NCBI RefSeq assembly: GCF_030553305.1 | Contig: NZ_JARRAH010000003.1 | Location: 62,001 to 126,000, forward strand | Direction of reading: 5' to 3' | Length of the DNA stretch: 64,000 nt | DNA from: Halomarina ordinaria | Lineage (GTDB): Archaea; Halobacteriota; Halobacteria; Halobacteriales; Haloarculaceae | In this document: positions 51,416 through 60,165 of the stretch, in pieces | Position numbering within the stretch: position 1 is the first letter of the stretch | Layout of the letters: the number at the start of each line of letters is the position of its first letter | Made by a program: the position numbers and the translations under genes | Notes under the pieces: model-generated | Seen by the model: only the letters and a program-made list of their open reading frames with translations | Told to the model about the DNA's origin: nothing | Databases searched by the model: none

Positions 51416-51661
51416 ATGAGTACGGAATACACAGTCACCGAGACGCTCGACGTGAAAGGCGAATCGTGCCCGATGCCGGTCGTGAAGACCAAGGGAGCTA
51501 TCGACGACCTGAGTGAGGGCGACGTACTGGAGGTGCTCGCCACCGACTCCGGCAGCGTGAGCGACATCGCTGGCTGGGCGGAGGCCACCGACAGCGTCGA
51601 ACTCCTCGGTCAGGAGGAGGACGCCGACGTGTTCAAACACTACGTGCGCAGGACGGCGTGA
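51416..51661 (+). CDS. TusA-family sulfur carrier protein
   Basis: An 81-residue SirA/TusA protein. ESCPMPVVKTK gives the persulfide-carrying Cys18 in the CPxP signature; the rest follows the family's beta-alpha pattern. It carries sulfane sulfur between enzymes in the cytoplasm. Its stop overlaps a GTG of the next gene by 4 bp and the DsrE2 ATG follows directly, so TusA and DsrE2 are coupled. Proximity to rhodanese fusions suggests sulfur passes among them. Confidence 0.93.
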   Translation: MSTEYTVTETLDVKGESCPMPVVKTKGAIDDLSEGDVLEVLATDSGSVSDIAGWAEATDSVELLGQEEDADVFKHYVRRTA

Positions 51662-51663
51662 CC

Positions 51664-52272
51664 ATGAGCACGGACACGTCCGAACGTTCGTCGACGGAGG
51701 CCGCCGCGGAGCGGACCGACGCGTTCGACGACGAGACCGCGGCCGAACTCGCGGCCGAGATCGACGCACTACGCGAGGAGGTCGCGGACCTCAGAGACGA
51801 GAGCGGGGACGACGAGACCTCGATGGTCATCGTCGCGACGAAGGGGACGCTCGACATGGCGTACCCGCCGCTCATCCTCGCCAGCACCGCCGCCGCCTTC
51901 GGCTGGAACGTGACCGTCTTCCACACGTTCTGGGGGCTCGACATCCTCCACGAGGAGAAGTCCAAGAACCTCAAACTGAGCGCCGTCGGCAACCCGAGCA
52001 TGCCCGTCCCGAACGCGGTGGCGGCGCTGCCGGGGATGGACTCGATGGCGACGCGCATGATGAACCGGAAGATCGCGGACAACGGCACGGCGACCATCGA
52101 GGAACTGATCGACGTGTCCCTCGACCAGGGGGTCGACCTGCAGGCGTGCCAGATGACCATCGAACTGATGGGCTACGACGAGGACGACTTCTACGACGGC
52201 GTCACGACCGGCGTGGGCGCGGCGACCGCGCTCCAGCGCATGACCGACGCGGACGTCCAGCTCCTCGTCTGA
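51664..52272 (+). CDS. DsrE2-family (DsrE/DsrF-like) sulfur-transfer protein
   Basis: A 202-residue protein: an acidic coiled region (about 1-50), then the DsrE fold with VIVATKGTLDMAYPPL, FHTFWGLDIL and DLQACQMTIELMG. Cys162 is the only cysteine and the probable sulfur-binding residue. Such proteins hand sulfur to or from TusA and rhodaneses in sulfur oxidisers. GTG 51658 is an alternative start overlapping the TusA stop. It is cotranscribed with TusA and likely DUF302. Confidence 0.9.
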   Translation: MSTDTSERSSTEAAAERTDAFDDETAAELAAEIDALREEVADLRDESGDDETSMVIVATKGTLDMAYPPLILASTAAAFGWNVTVFHTFWGLDILHEEKSKNLKLSAVGNPSMPVPNAVAALPGMDSMATRMMNRKIADNGTATIEELIDVSLDQGVDLQACQMTIELMGYDEDDFYDGVTTGVGAATALQRMTDADVQLLV

Positions 52273-52321
52273 CCACACCGCCCAGTACACGACTCACCAC
52301 CGAGACACACACCCACACATC

Positions 52322-52708
52322 ATGAACTACACGACACGAACGGACGTGAACGAATCGTTCGACGACGCCGTCGAACGGACGGTCGACGCGCTCGAGGACG
52401 AGGGGTTCGGCGTCCTCTGCGACATCGACGTGCGGGCGACGTTCGCGGAGAAGCTCGACGAGGAGTTCCGCCAGTATCGCATCCTCGGCGCCTGCAACCC
52501 GGGACTCGCCTTCGAGGGACTCCAGGCGGAACCCGACCTCGGGGCGCTCCTCCCGTGCAACGTCGTCGTCTACGAGGCCGACGACAGACAGGTCACGGTG
52601 AGCGCGGTCGACCCCTCGGCACTCATCGGTATCACCGACAACCCCGACCTCGACCCGATAGCGGCCGACGTCTCGACCCGGTTCGAGCGCGTCCTCGAGT
52701 CGCTGTGA
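52322..52708 (+). CDS. DUF302 family protein
   Basis: A 128-residue DUF302 protein with the family's YRILGACNP and LLPCNVVVYE segments; cysteines are 33, 58 and 79. The function of DUF302 is unknown, but it is often found near sulfur and redox genes. It follows DsrE2 by 49 bp on the same strand. Conserved cysteines next to TusA and DsrE2 make a sulfur-linked role plausible. Confidence 0.9.
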   Translation: MNYTTRTDVNESFDDAVERTVDALEDEGFGVLCDIDVRATFAEKLDEEFRQYRILGACNPGLAFEGLQAEPDLGALLPCNVVVYEADDRQVTVSAVDPSALIGITDNPDLDPIAADVSTRFERVLESL

Positions 52709-52839
52709 GCGCCTCACGTCGGCTCGTCTGAACGGCCGACCTCGCCGCGACATCGCCGCGACCCGAAGCGAACGGGAGGCGCGAACGGACACCCCGGCTG
52801 CCGAAAGAGCGTTCAGGACATCGAGCCACGATACACCCC

Positions 52840-53616
52840 ATGACCGACACAGACTCCGACCCGAATTCGACGCGAGACGAACCGTCGGACCCCGAGGAGG
52901 GGTACGACCGCGACGAGTCGTTCGACGCGGTGAGCGAAGCGGCCCGGACGATGGGGCGGGGGTTCTTCGAGGAGTCGAGCGCCCCCGGGTCGGCGATGGC
53001 ACACCTCTACCGGGGCGAGATCCACCGGATGAAACTGTGGCGCGAGCGACTCGACCGGACGTCGAACTGGGCGGTGACGCTCATCGCGGCCATCCTCACC
53101 TACGCCTTCTCCAGTGCCACCCGGCCACACTACGTCATCCTCGTCGGCGTGGTGATGGTGACCATCTTCCTCGTCATCGAGGCCCGTCGCTACCGGGGCT
53201 ACGACATGTGGCGGTCCCGGGTTCGGATGCTCCAGCGGAACGTGTTCGCGTACTCGCTAGACCCCTCGCAGGGTATCGAGGACCCGGACTGGCGCCCGCG
53301 TCTCTCGCGGGACTACCGCGAACCGCGCGCGAAGATCTCCTACGAGGAGGCCACCGCCCACCGCCTTCGGCGGGTGTATCTCCCGCTGTTCACGGTCCTG
53401 CTCGCGGCGTGGCTGTTCCGCGTCCTCGTCACCCCGACGACCGGGAGCGGGTGGCCCGCGAGCGCGGCGGTCGGTTCCGTGTCCGGACTGGCCACCGCCG
53501 GTCTCGTCGGGGCCTTCTACGCGGTGCTCGTCGCCATCACGTTCCGGCCGCGCGTCTGGCAGGCGACCGGTGAACTACGGCGGAGCGACGTCGGTGCCTG
53601 GAACGACATCGAGTGA
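52840..53616 (+). CDS. DUF2270 integral membrane protein
   Basis: A 258-residue protein. An acidic N-terminus of about 50 residues is followed by HLYRGEIHRMKLWRERLDRTSNWAV and membrane segments near 75-90 and 93-110, then a conserved cytosolic loop (RYRGYDMWRSRVRMLQRN) and two more segments around 182-200 and 208-232. This is the DUF2270 pattern. Function unknown. It has no clear partner; it is 131 bp from DUF302 and faces a small convergent gene. Confidence 0.85.
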   Translation: MTDTDSDPNSTRDEPSDPEEGYDRDESFDAVSEAARTMGRGFFEESSAPGSAMAHLYRGEIHRMKLWRERLDRTSNWAVTLIAAILTYAFSSATRPHYVILVGVVMVTIFLVIEARRYRGYDMWRSRVRMLQRNVFAYSLDPSQGIEDPDWRPRLSRDYREPRAKISYEEATAHRLRRVYLPLFTVLLAAWLFRVLVTPTTGSGWPASAAVGSVSGLATAGLVGAFYAVLVAITFRPRVWQATGELRRSDVGAWNDIE

Positions 53617-53787
53617 CGCCGCCGGTCGCTGGGCGTGGAGGACGCGCGAGGGGATATCCAGAGGGACCTCGCGCACGCCGAGCGGACGACGACCGTCGCA
53701 TCGCTCGGCTGGTACGCCGACGTTTCGGCTGGCCGCCCACGATGGGCGGCGCGGCGGTCGCGACGGTCGTCGTAGTGTCGTGTTTCC

Positions 53788-53982
53788 TTACGCCGACTGC
53801 TCGTTCTGTTCCTGAGCGTACTTCAGGAACGGAGGGAGAACGAGGAGTTCCACGACTGCGAGCCCGAGGATGACCCAGCGGGTCGTGCCGTCGACGAGGG
53901 TGAAGGCGACGATTACGAGTATCGACGCGCTACAGAGTCCGATTCCGTACCGAACGATCGGGTTCTCGAACGGAGAGCTCAT
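53788..53982 (-). CDS. Small two-helix membrane protein
   Basis: A 64-residue protein beginning MSSPFENPIVRYG with hydrophobic segments at about 14-33 and 38-55 and a polar C-terminus. GGATTTATGTG about 27 bp upstream (54003-54013) is a good TATA box for the ATG at 53982 and rules out earlier in-frame codons. It is acidic and well-formed, so it is probably a real gene. Function unknown. Confidence 0.6.
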   Translation of the reverse strand: MSSPFENPIVRYGIGLCSASILVIVAFTLVDGTTRWVILGLAVVELLVLPPFLKYAQEQNEQSA

Positions 53983-54550
53983 AACACGCACTTCGAACAA
54001 CCACACATAAATCCGAGGGTATCGGTGAGAAAGACTGTCAGCGTCGGCGTCGTGACTGTGGCGAGGTGTTTACAATCGAATATCAGCATCGTGCCGAAAC
54101 GCGCGTCGTCCACGGGTCGACGTCCCGTTATCGGGCGCTGAACGATACGGGAGTGGTCCGGTCGCTACCGTCGGTCGAACGGAACACCTGGGACAGGGTT
54201 CACACGTCGCCGCCGGACTTCGCGTCGGTGAACCCATCGCGCATCGCTACCCGGAGGCCGGCGCCGACCGCGAGACCGAGTAGAGAGCCGACTGCGGCGC
54301 CGAATCCCGCCGAAACACAGCCAGACGCCCAGGAGCGGTGTGTCAGTCAGCGCCTCCGTCCCGACATCGCTCGTAGCGGTCCGTCTGGCTCATGACGCTC
54401 GCTGTGCGGAACAGCAGCAGCCACGTTCCGAACGGTCGCTGCGAGTGCTGCGGCGGCCGTCGCTCTCGCGTCCGGTCCCGGGGCGCGGTGGCCTCCGTGC
54501 TGCTCGGGTCGTCCAGTCGCTCCGCCCGCTCCCGGAGACGCGCTCTGGAC
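53983..54550. other. Intergenic stretch without a supported gene
   Basis: A 568-bp gap between the small membrane protein and the RNase Z-like gene. The TATA box of the former is near 54008. Open frames in this stretch lack haloarchaeal composition. Confidence 0.3.
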
Positions 54551-55288
54551 CTACAGCGTGAGTCTCGTCCCGTCCTCGGCGCACTCGAGGTCGACCTCGG
54601 AGCGCCTCGCCAGCATGTCCTCGCTCATGTGCGTGAGGACGACGCGGTCGCAGTCGAGCGTCCCGAGGTGCGAGCGGAGCGTCGCGTAGTCGAGGTGATA
54701 CGGGACGGACTTCTCGTAGAAGTACGCCTCACAGACGAACAGGTCCGCGCCGCGGGCGGCGGCCGCGAGCGACTCGGTCCACTCCGTGTCCCCGGAGTAG
54801 GTGAGAACCCGCCCGTCGAACGCGGCTCGCAGGGCGTACGCCGGTGCACCGCTGGGGTGGACCACCTCGAAGGGGGTCACCTCGACGTCCTCGTCGACCA
54901 CCGACTCGCCCGCCCCGTACTCGCGGTAGGTGACGTCGAACGCCTGCTCGACCTCGGAGAGGCCGGGAAAGAGGACGTCCATCGCGGCTTCGACTCGCGT
55001 CTCGGTCCCGGGCGGCCCGGCCACGAGCAGGGGGGCCTCGCGCTTCGACACCAGTTGTGCGTCGAGGACGAAAAACGGGATGCCGCCGAAGTGGTCGCCG
55101 TGGAGGTGGGTGAGGAATATCGCGTCTACCGTGTTCGGGTCGACGCCCTCTCGTTTCAGCGCCGGCAGCGAGGAGGCGCCGCAGTCGAGCAGGAACCGCG
55201 ACTCGTCGGTCGCCACGTGGATGCAGGTCTGGAGTCGACCGCCACTCCCGACCGTGTCGCCGGAGCCCGCGAACGTGATGGTCGCCAT
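54551..55288 (-). CDS. RNase Z/arylsulfatase-like MBL-fold hydrolase
   Basis: A 245-residue metallo-beta-lactamase protein starting MATITFAGSGDTVGSGG, typical of the RNase Z/ElaC branch. Zinc ligands are in THLHGDHFGGIPF, HPSG and SGDTEW, with a C-terminal THMSEDM histidine. The exosite arm of true RNase Z is short or absent, so a general phosphodiesterase or related hydrolase is possible. CACTTACC about 27 bp upstream supports the ATG at 55288; another in-frame ATG lies 12 bp upstream. It is divergent from an SDR gene. Confidence 0.88.
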   Translation of the reverse strand: MATITFAGSGDTVGSGGRLQTCIHVATDESRFLLDCGASSLPALKREGVDPNTVDAIFLTHLHGDHFGGIPFFVLDAQLVSKREAPLLVAGPPGTETRVEAAMDVLFPGLSEVEQAFDVTYREYGAGESVVDEDVEVTPFEVVHPSGAPAYALRAAFDGRVLTYSGDTEWTESLAAAARGADLFVCEAYFYEKSVPYHLDYATLRSHLGTLDCDRVVLTHMSEDMLARRSEVDLECAEDGTRLTL

Positions 55289-55387
55289 GGTGGCCACCAT
55301 CGCCCTGTCGGGGGTAAGTGCTCCCGTTTGCCGGAGCGGGTCGCCGCCGCCAGTCGAACTAAGGCGGTGACGGTCGACCGTCGGGAC

Positions 55388-56134
55388 ATGGGAACGCTCG
55401 ACGACACGGCGGCACTGGTCACCGGCGGCTCGCGCGGTATCGGCCGCGGCATCGCTGAGGCGTTCGGCCGCGAGGGGGCCGCGGTCGCCGTGAACTACCA
55501 CTCGGACGACGAGGCCGCCGAGGAGACCGTCGACGCGATAACCGACGCCGGCGGCCGCGCGGTCGCCGTACAGGCCGACGTGAGCGACGAGGCCGAGGCG
55601 CGCGACCTCGTCGACCACGTCGAGACGGAGTTCGGCGGCCTCGACGTCCTCGTCAACAACGCCGGCGTCCTCGAGCCGTCGACGCTCGACGAGATGGACG
55701 TGGAGACGTGGGACCGGACGATGTCGGTCGACCTCCGCGGGACCTTCCTCGTGACGCGCTTCGCCATCGAGGGGATGCTGGAGCAGGGCCACGGTCGGGT
55801 CATCAACGTCGCCTCGCAGTTGGGCATCAAGGGCGCCGCGGAGCTCACGCACTACTCGGCCGCGAAGGGCGGCGTCATCGGCTTCACACGCGCGCTCGCC
55901 CGCGAGGTCGCCCCGGACGTTCAGGTCAACGCCATCGCGCCCGGCCCCATCGAGACGGACCTCCTCGACGACACGACCGAGGAGTGGCGCGAGGAGAAGG
56001 AAGCCGAGGTCCCGCTCGGTCGAATCGGGACCGTCGACGAAGTCGTACCGACCGCGGTGCTCCTCGCCGGCGACGGCGGGAGCTACTACACTGGCCAGAC
56101 GCTCAGCCCCGACGGCGGCGACGCGATGCACTGA
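55388..56134 (+). CDS. Short-chain dehydrogenase/reductase (FabG-like)
   Basis: A 248-residue classical SDR: TGGSRGIGRG, NNAG at 90-93, and catalytic Ser143, Tyr156 and Lys160 (YSAAK), ending TGQTLSPDGG. CGAACTAAGG about 27 bp upstream fixes the ATG at 55388. FabG-like SDRs act on 3-oxoacyl groups, sugars or many alcohols; the substrate is unknown. It is followed by the Tm-1-like gene, which converges on it. Confidence 0.9.
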   Translation: MGTLDDTAALVTGGSRGIGRGIAEAFGREGAAVAVNYHSDDEAAEETVDAITDAGGRAVAVQADVSDEAEARDLVDHVETEFGGLDVLVNNAGVLEPSTLDEMDVETWDRTMSVDLRGTFLVTRFAIEGMLEQGHGRVINVASQLGIKGAAELTHYSAAKGGVIGFTRALAREVAPDVQVNAIAPGPIETDLLDDTTEEWREEKEAEVPLGRIGTVDEVVPTAVLLAGDGGSYYTGQTLSPDGGDAMH

Positions 56135-56170
56135 GTCGGGCGGGGGCGGGACTCGACCAGAGGGGCCCGC

Positions 56171-57379
56171 TCACCCCTCGCGTACGAACTCGTCCAGCCG
56201 CCGGGCGAGCGCCAGCGCGAACGCCTCGTCGTTGACGTGCGCGTCGAGTTCGACGAGGTCGACGTCGGGGGCGAGGCCCTCCCGGAGCGCGTCGAACAGC
56301 GCCTCGTCCGCCTCGGGGTCGTGGAAGGCATCGCCCTCGGCGTCCAGCGCCGAGACGCCGTCGAGCGGGAGGTACACCGCGACCGGGCCGGTCGCGTCGT
56401 TCACCTTCTCCGCGATGATACCGCCGAGTTCGGCCGCCTCCTCGGGCGTCGTCCGCATCAACGTCACCTGCGGGTTGTGCTGGTAGAACGTCCGTCCCTC
56501 GAACCGCTCGGGGACGGACTCCGGCGGACCGAAGTTCACCATGTCGAGCGCCCCCACCGAGACCACGTGGGGGACGCCCACCTCGCCGGGTGCGTCGAGG
56601 CGGTCCGGCCCGGCGGCGAGCACGCCGCCGACGTGTTCGTCGGCCCACTCCGTCGTCGTCACGTCGAGGACGCCGTCGACGACCCCCTGTCGGACCAGGT
56701 CCTCCATGGCCCGGCCGCCGGACCCGGTCGCGTGGAAGACGATGGTCTCGTACCCCTCGGCTTCGAGGTACTCCCGGGCGCGCTGGACACACGGCGTCGT
56801 GACGCCGAACATGGTGATAGCGACCGTCGGACGCTCCTCGACGGCGACGTCGGCCTCGCGGTCGACCATGCCGGCCAGCGCCAGCGCCGCGTTCGCGATG
56901 ACGCGCCGCGAGAGCCGGTTCAGTCCCTCGATGTCCGCGACCGAGTACATCATCGTGACGTCCGTGGAGCCGACGTAGGGTTCGACGTCGCCCGACGCCA
57001 TCGTCGACACCATCAGTTTCGGGACGCCGACCGGGAGCGCCCGCATCGCCGCCGTCGCGATGGAGGTGTTGCCCGACCCGCCGAGGCCGAGGATACCGTC
57101 CAGGGTGCCCTCCTCGTGGAGTCGCTGCGCGATGTCCGCGGCGCCGTCCCCCATCACGTCCATCGCCGCACCGCGGTCACCGGCGTCTCGAAGCGACCGG
57201 AGGTCGCCGCCGCCGGCCTCGGCGACGGTCTCGGCGTCGGTGTCCGGCGGGAACTCCGGGTCGCCCACGACGCCCACGTCGACGACGTGGACGTCGATAC
57301 CCTGCGCTTCGAGGACGTCGCGAGCGAACGCGACCTCCTCACCCTTCGTATCGAGCGTTCCGACGACGACGACGCTCAC
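56171..57379 (-). CDS. Tm-1-like ATP-binding (UPF0261) domain protein
   Basis: A 402-residue UPF0261 protein. It begins VVVVGTLDTKGEEVAFARD and has GLGGSGNTSIATAAMRALPVGVPK, the nucleotide-binding region of Tm-1-like proteins. In the tomato resistance protein Tm-1 and related fungal proteins this domain is fused to a TIM-barrel domain; here the barrel is the separate gene upstream. The cellular role in prokaryotes is unknown, though ATP binding is likely. It begins 79 bp after the TIM-barrel gene on the same strand and is probably cotranscribed. Confidence 0.9.
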   Translation of the reverse strand: MSVVVVGTLDTKGEEVAFARDVLEAQGIDVHVVDVGVVGDPEFPPDTDAETVAEAGGGDLRSLRDAGDRGAAMDVMGDGAADIAQRLHEEGTLDGILGLGGSGNTSIATAAMRALPVGVPKLMVSTMASGDVEPYVGSTDVTMMYSVADIEGLNRLSRRVIANAALALAGMVDREADVAVEERPTVAITMFGVTTPCVQRAREYLEAEGYETIVFHATGSGGRAMEDLVRQGVVDGVLDVTTTEWADEHVGGVLAAGPDRLDAPGEVGVPHVVSVGALDMVNFGPPESVPERFEGRTFYQHNPQVTLMRTTPEEAAELGGIIAEKVNDATGPVAVYLPLDGVSALDAEGDAFHDPEADEALFDALREGLAPDVDLVELDAHVNDEAFALALARRLDEFVREG

Positions 57380-57458
57380 GGGGACTCACCTCCCACGATA
57401 TCCCCTGCATCGACCGACGAGAGGAACGCTACCGGGGAGACGGAACGGCGGTCGGTGC

Positions 57459-58298
57459 TCATAGCTCTATCTCCGTGAACTCGCGGGCCTGGTTCTCGAT
57501 GGCCGCCTCGGTCGGGAGGCGTTCGATGCTGGACGCGCCGAAGAAGCCGACGACGCCCTCGGTGTTGTCGAGGACGTGTCTCGCGTCGTCGGGCCAGGCG
57601 ATGGGGCCGCCGTGGCAGATGACCAGCACGTCGTCTTCGACGTCTGTCGCCGCGTCGTGAATCGCCTGCACCCGGTCGGCGGCGGTGTCGAGGTCCAGCG
57701 AGGTCTCCGCGCCGATGTCGCCGCTCGTCGTCAGCCCCATGTGGGCGACGACGACGTCGGCACCCGCCTCGGTCATCGCCCGGGCCTGGTCGGTGTCGAA
57801 GACGTACGGGCAGGTGAGCATCCCCTGTTCGCTGGCCTCCCGAATCATCGCCACCTCCTCGTCGTACCCCATGCCGGTCTCCTCCAGGTTCCGCCGGAAC
57901 TGGCTGTCCTCGTCGATGAGACCGACCGTGGGGAAGTTCTGGACGCCGGAGAAGCCGCGACGCTTCAGGTCGGCGACGAACACGTCCATCTGTCGGAACG
58001 GGTCCGTCCCGTTCACGCCGGCGAGCACCGGCGTGTCCTCGACCACCGGGAGGACCTCGTGGCCCATCTCGACGACGATTTCGTTGGCGTCGCCGTAGGG
58101 CAGGAGCCCCGCGAGCGACCCCCGACCGCCCATCCGGTAGCGCCCGGAGTTGTAGATGATCAGCAGGTCGATGCCGCCGCGCTCGGCGAACTTCGCCGAG
58201 ATACCGGTCCCGGCCCCCGCGCCGACGACAGCGCGTCCCTCGGCGACCGTCTCGCGGAGTCCGTCGAGCGCCTCCTCGCGTGTGAATCGGTTCGACAT
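57459..58298 (-). CDS. TIM-barrel protein of the Tm-1 C-terminal / PEP hydrolase-like family
   Basis: A 279-residue protein of the TIM-barrel signal-transduction (PEP hydrolase-like) family. Segments VGAGAGTGISAKFAERGGID and NSGRYRMGGRGSLAG match this family, as do GVNGTDPF and GVQNFPTVGLIDE. It is the usual partner of UPF0261, fused to it in plants and fungi. The ATG at 58298 (MSNRFTREEAL) has AACTTATCACG about 27 bp upstream. Reaction unknown. Confidence 0.9.
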   Translation of the reverse strand: MSNRFTREEALDGLRETVAEGRAVVGAGAGTGISAKFAERGGIDLLIIYNSGRYRMGGRGSLAGLLPYGDANEIVVEMGHEVLPVVEDTPVLAGVNGTDPFRQMDVFVADLKRRGFSGVQNFPTVGLIDEDSQFRRNLEETGMGYDEEVAMIREASEQGMLTCPYVFDTDQARAMTEAGADVVVAHMGLTTSGDIGAETSLDLDTAADRVQAIHDAATDVEDDVLVICHGGPIAWPDDARHVLDNTEGVVGFFGASSIERLPTEAAIENQAREFTEIEL

Positions 58299-58409
58299 CG
58301 CTCGGAGCCTCACCATCGACCGTGATAAGTTCGGGGGGCGCTCGCGAGGACGCGTGTCGGCCGGTCGCGTGAGCCACGGTTTTTTGCCCACCAGGGGAGG
58401 AGTGGTGAC

Positions 58410-59318
58410 ATGGAGATAGCGGTCATCGGAAGCGGGGCGATGGGGTCGCTCTACGGCGGGACGCTCGCCGAGGCGGGACACGACGTCACGCTCGTCGACG
58501 TCTGGGAGGAACACGTCCGGACCATCGAGGAGTCCGGCCTGCGACTCACCGACGACGACGGGGAACGGGCGATACCGGTGCGGGCGACGACCGACCCCGG
58601 AACCGTCTCGCCACCCGACCTGGCGCTCGTCTTCGTGAAGAGCACGCAGACCGACGTCGCCCTCGACGGCGCGCGACCGCTGCTGGACGAGCGTGTCGAC
58701 GTGCTCTCGCTCCAGAACGGCCTCGGCAACGCCGAGGACATCGCGGGGTACGTCCCCGAGCGCAACGTCGTCGCCGGGGTGACGACCCACGGCGCGACGC
58801 TCGAAGGGCCGGGGCGGGTGTTCCACGCCGGGAGCGGGCCGACGCGCATCGGCCGGTACTTCGTCGACGACGACGACCGGGTCGACGCGATAGCCGGGGC
58901 GTTCACGGCCGCCGGCCTTCCGACGACGGTGTCCGACGCGATTCGGGACGACATCTGGGAGAAGGTGCTCGTCAACGTCGGCATCAACGCCCCGACCGCG
59001 CTCGCCCGCGTCGAGAACGGGGCGCTCGCGAGAACACAGGAGGGTCGACGCGTCGTCGAGGCCGCGGTACACGAGGCGGTCGCGGTCGCGCGGCACGAGG
59101 GCTGTACTATCCGCGACGATATCGTCGACCACGTCGTCGACGTCGCGGAGCGGACTGGTACGAACGCCTCCTCGATGCTCCAGGACGTCCGGGCGGGGCG
59201 CGAGACGGAGGTCGAGCGCATCCACGGCGCCGTCGTCCGGCGGGCGGCGCGACACGACCTCGCGGTCCCGGTCAACCGGACGCTCGCCGACCTCGTCCGA
59301 CTCGCGCAGGGGGCGTAG
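58410..59318 (+). CDS. panE: 2-dehydropantoate 2-reductase (ketopantoate reductase)
   Basis: A 302-residue NADP-dependent enzyme. The Rossmann motif is IGSGAMGSLYGG, the catalytic lysine is in WEKVLVNVGINAPTAL, and FVKSTQT and LQNGLGN are family segments. It reduces ketopantoate to pantoate for coenzyme A synthesis. GGTTTTTTGCC (about 58378-58388) and GGGGAGGAG precede the ATG. It converges with panB with no spacer: the two stop codons abut at 59318/59319. Confidence 0.92.
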   Translation: MEIAVIGSGAMGSLYGGTLAEAGHDVTLVDVWEEHVRTIEESGLRLTDDDGERAIPVRATTDPGTVSPPDLALVFVKSTQTDVALDGARPLLDERVDVLSLQNGLGNAEDIAGYVPERNVVAGVTTHGATLEGPGRVFHAGSGPTRIGRYFVDDDDRVDAIAGAFTAAGLPTTVSDAIRDDIWEKVLVNVGINAPTALARVENGALARTQEGRRVVEAAVHEAVAVARHEGCTIRDDIVDHVVDVAERTGTNASSMLQDVRAGRETEVERIHGAVVRRAARHDLAVPVNRTLADLVRLAQGA

Positions 59319-60095
59319 TCAGGGGGGGAACTCGCCCGACCCGACGGCCTCGTGGTAGGCGTCGAGGTGCGAGACGATGTCGTCGCCGAACGTCCCGCGG
59401 AGTCCGGCGACCGTCTCGGGGAGGACGTCCTGCAGGCCGAGCAGGTCGTGGAGCGTCACCGCCTGGGCGTCGCAGTGGGGCCCGGCACCGATGCCGAGGG
59501 TGATGCCGTCGGTCGCCTCGGTGACCGTGGCCGCGGCGTCGGGGTCGACCAGTTCGAGGATCATCCCCGCCGCACCGGCGGCGTCGACCGCGCGGGCGTC
59601 CTCGACGAGTTCGTTCACCTCGGCGGACGTCTCGCCGTGCACGTCGTAGCCGTCGGTCGCGTCGTCTGTCTGGGGGGTGACGCCCAGGTGGCCGAAGACG
59701 GTGATGCCGGCGGCGTCGATGGCCTCGACCGTCGGCGCCACCTCGCTCCCGCCCTCGAGTTTGACCGCGTCCGCGCCGCTCTCCTTCTTGAGGCGGTTCG
59801 CGTTCCGGACGGCCTCGGCCGGCGTGACGTTGTACGCCCCGAACGGGAGGTCGACCATGACGAAGGTGTCCTCGACGGCCCGGCTGACGGCGCTCGCGTG
59901 GTGGACCATCTCGTCGACGGTGACGCGGTCGGTCCCGTCGTAGCCGAGCATCGTGACCCCGAGCGAGTCGCCGACCAGCGCGATGTCGACGTCGCTCCGG
60001 TCGACGAGTCGCGCCGTCGCGTAGTCGTAGGCGTTCACCAGCGTTATCGGCTCGTCGGTCGCCGCTTTCTCCTGTAGCGTCGTGAGCGAAGGCAC
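59319..60095 (-). CDS. panB: 3-methyl-2-oxobutanoate hydroxymethyltransferase
   Basis: A 258-residue TIM-barrel enzyme with NAYDYATARL, GDSLGVTMLGYD, GADAVKLEGG and GHLGVTPQ. Ligands for the metal are in GDS and EGG. It adds the methylene group of 5,10-methylene-THF to 2-oxoisovalerate, giving ketopantoate, so it draws on the same folate pool as the other one-carbon genes in the window. GGTTATTACTC about 27 bp upstream supports the leaderless ATG at 60095. Confidence 0.95.
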   Translation of the reverse strand: MPSLTTLQEKAATDEPITLVNAYDYATARLVDRSDVDIALVGDSLGVTMLGYDGTDRVTVDEMVHHASAVSRAVEDTFVMVDLPFGAYNVTPAEAVRNANRLKKESGADAVKLEGGSEVAPTVEAIDAAGITVFGHLGVTPQTDDATDGYDVHGETSAEVNELVEDARAVDAAGAAGMILELVDPDAAATVTEATDGITLGIGAGPHCDAQAVTLHDLLGLQDVLPETVAGLRGTFGDDIVSHLDAYHEAVGSGEFPP

Positions 60096-60165
60096 TCCCG
60101 GGCGTTCTGGGCGAGGCGAGTAATAACCACCGGCCCGTCGCGGTTCCGCGCGGGCGGCCCCGCCG

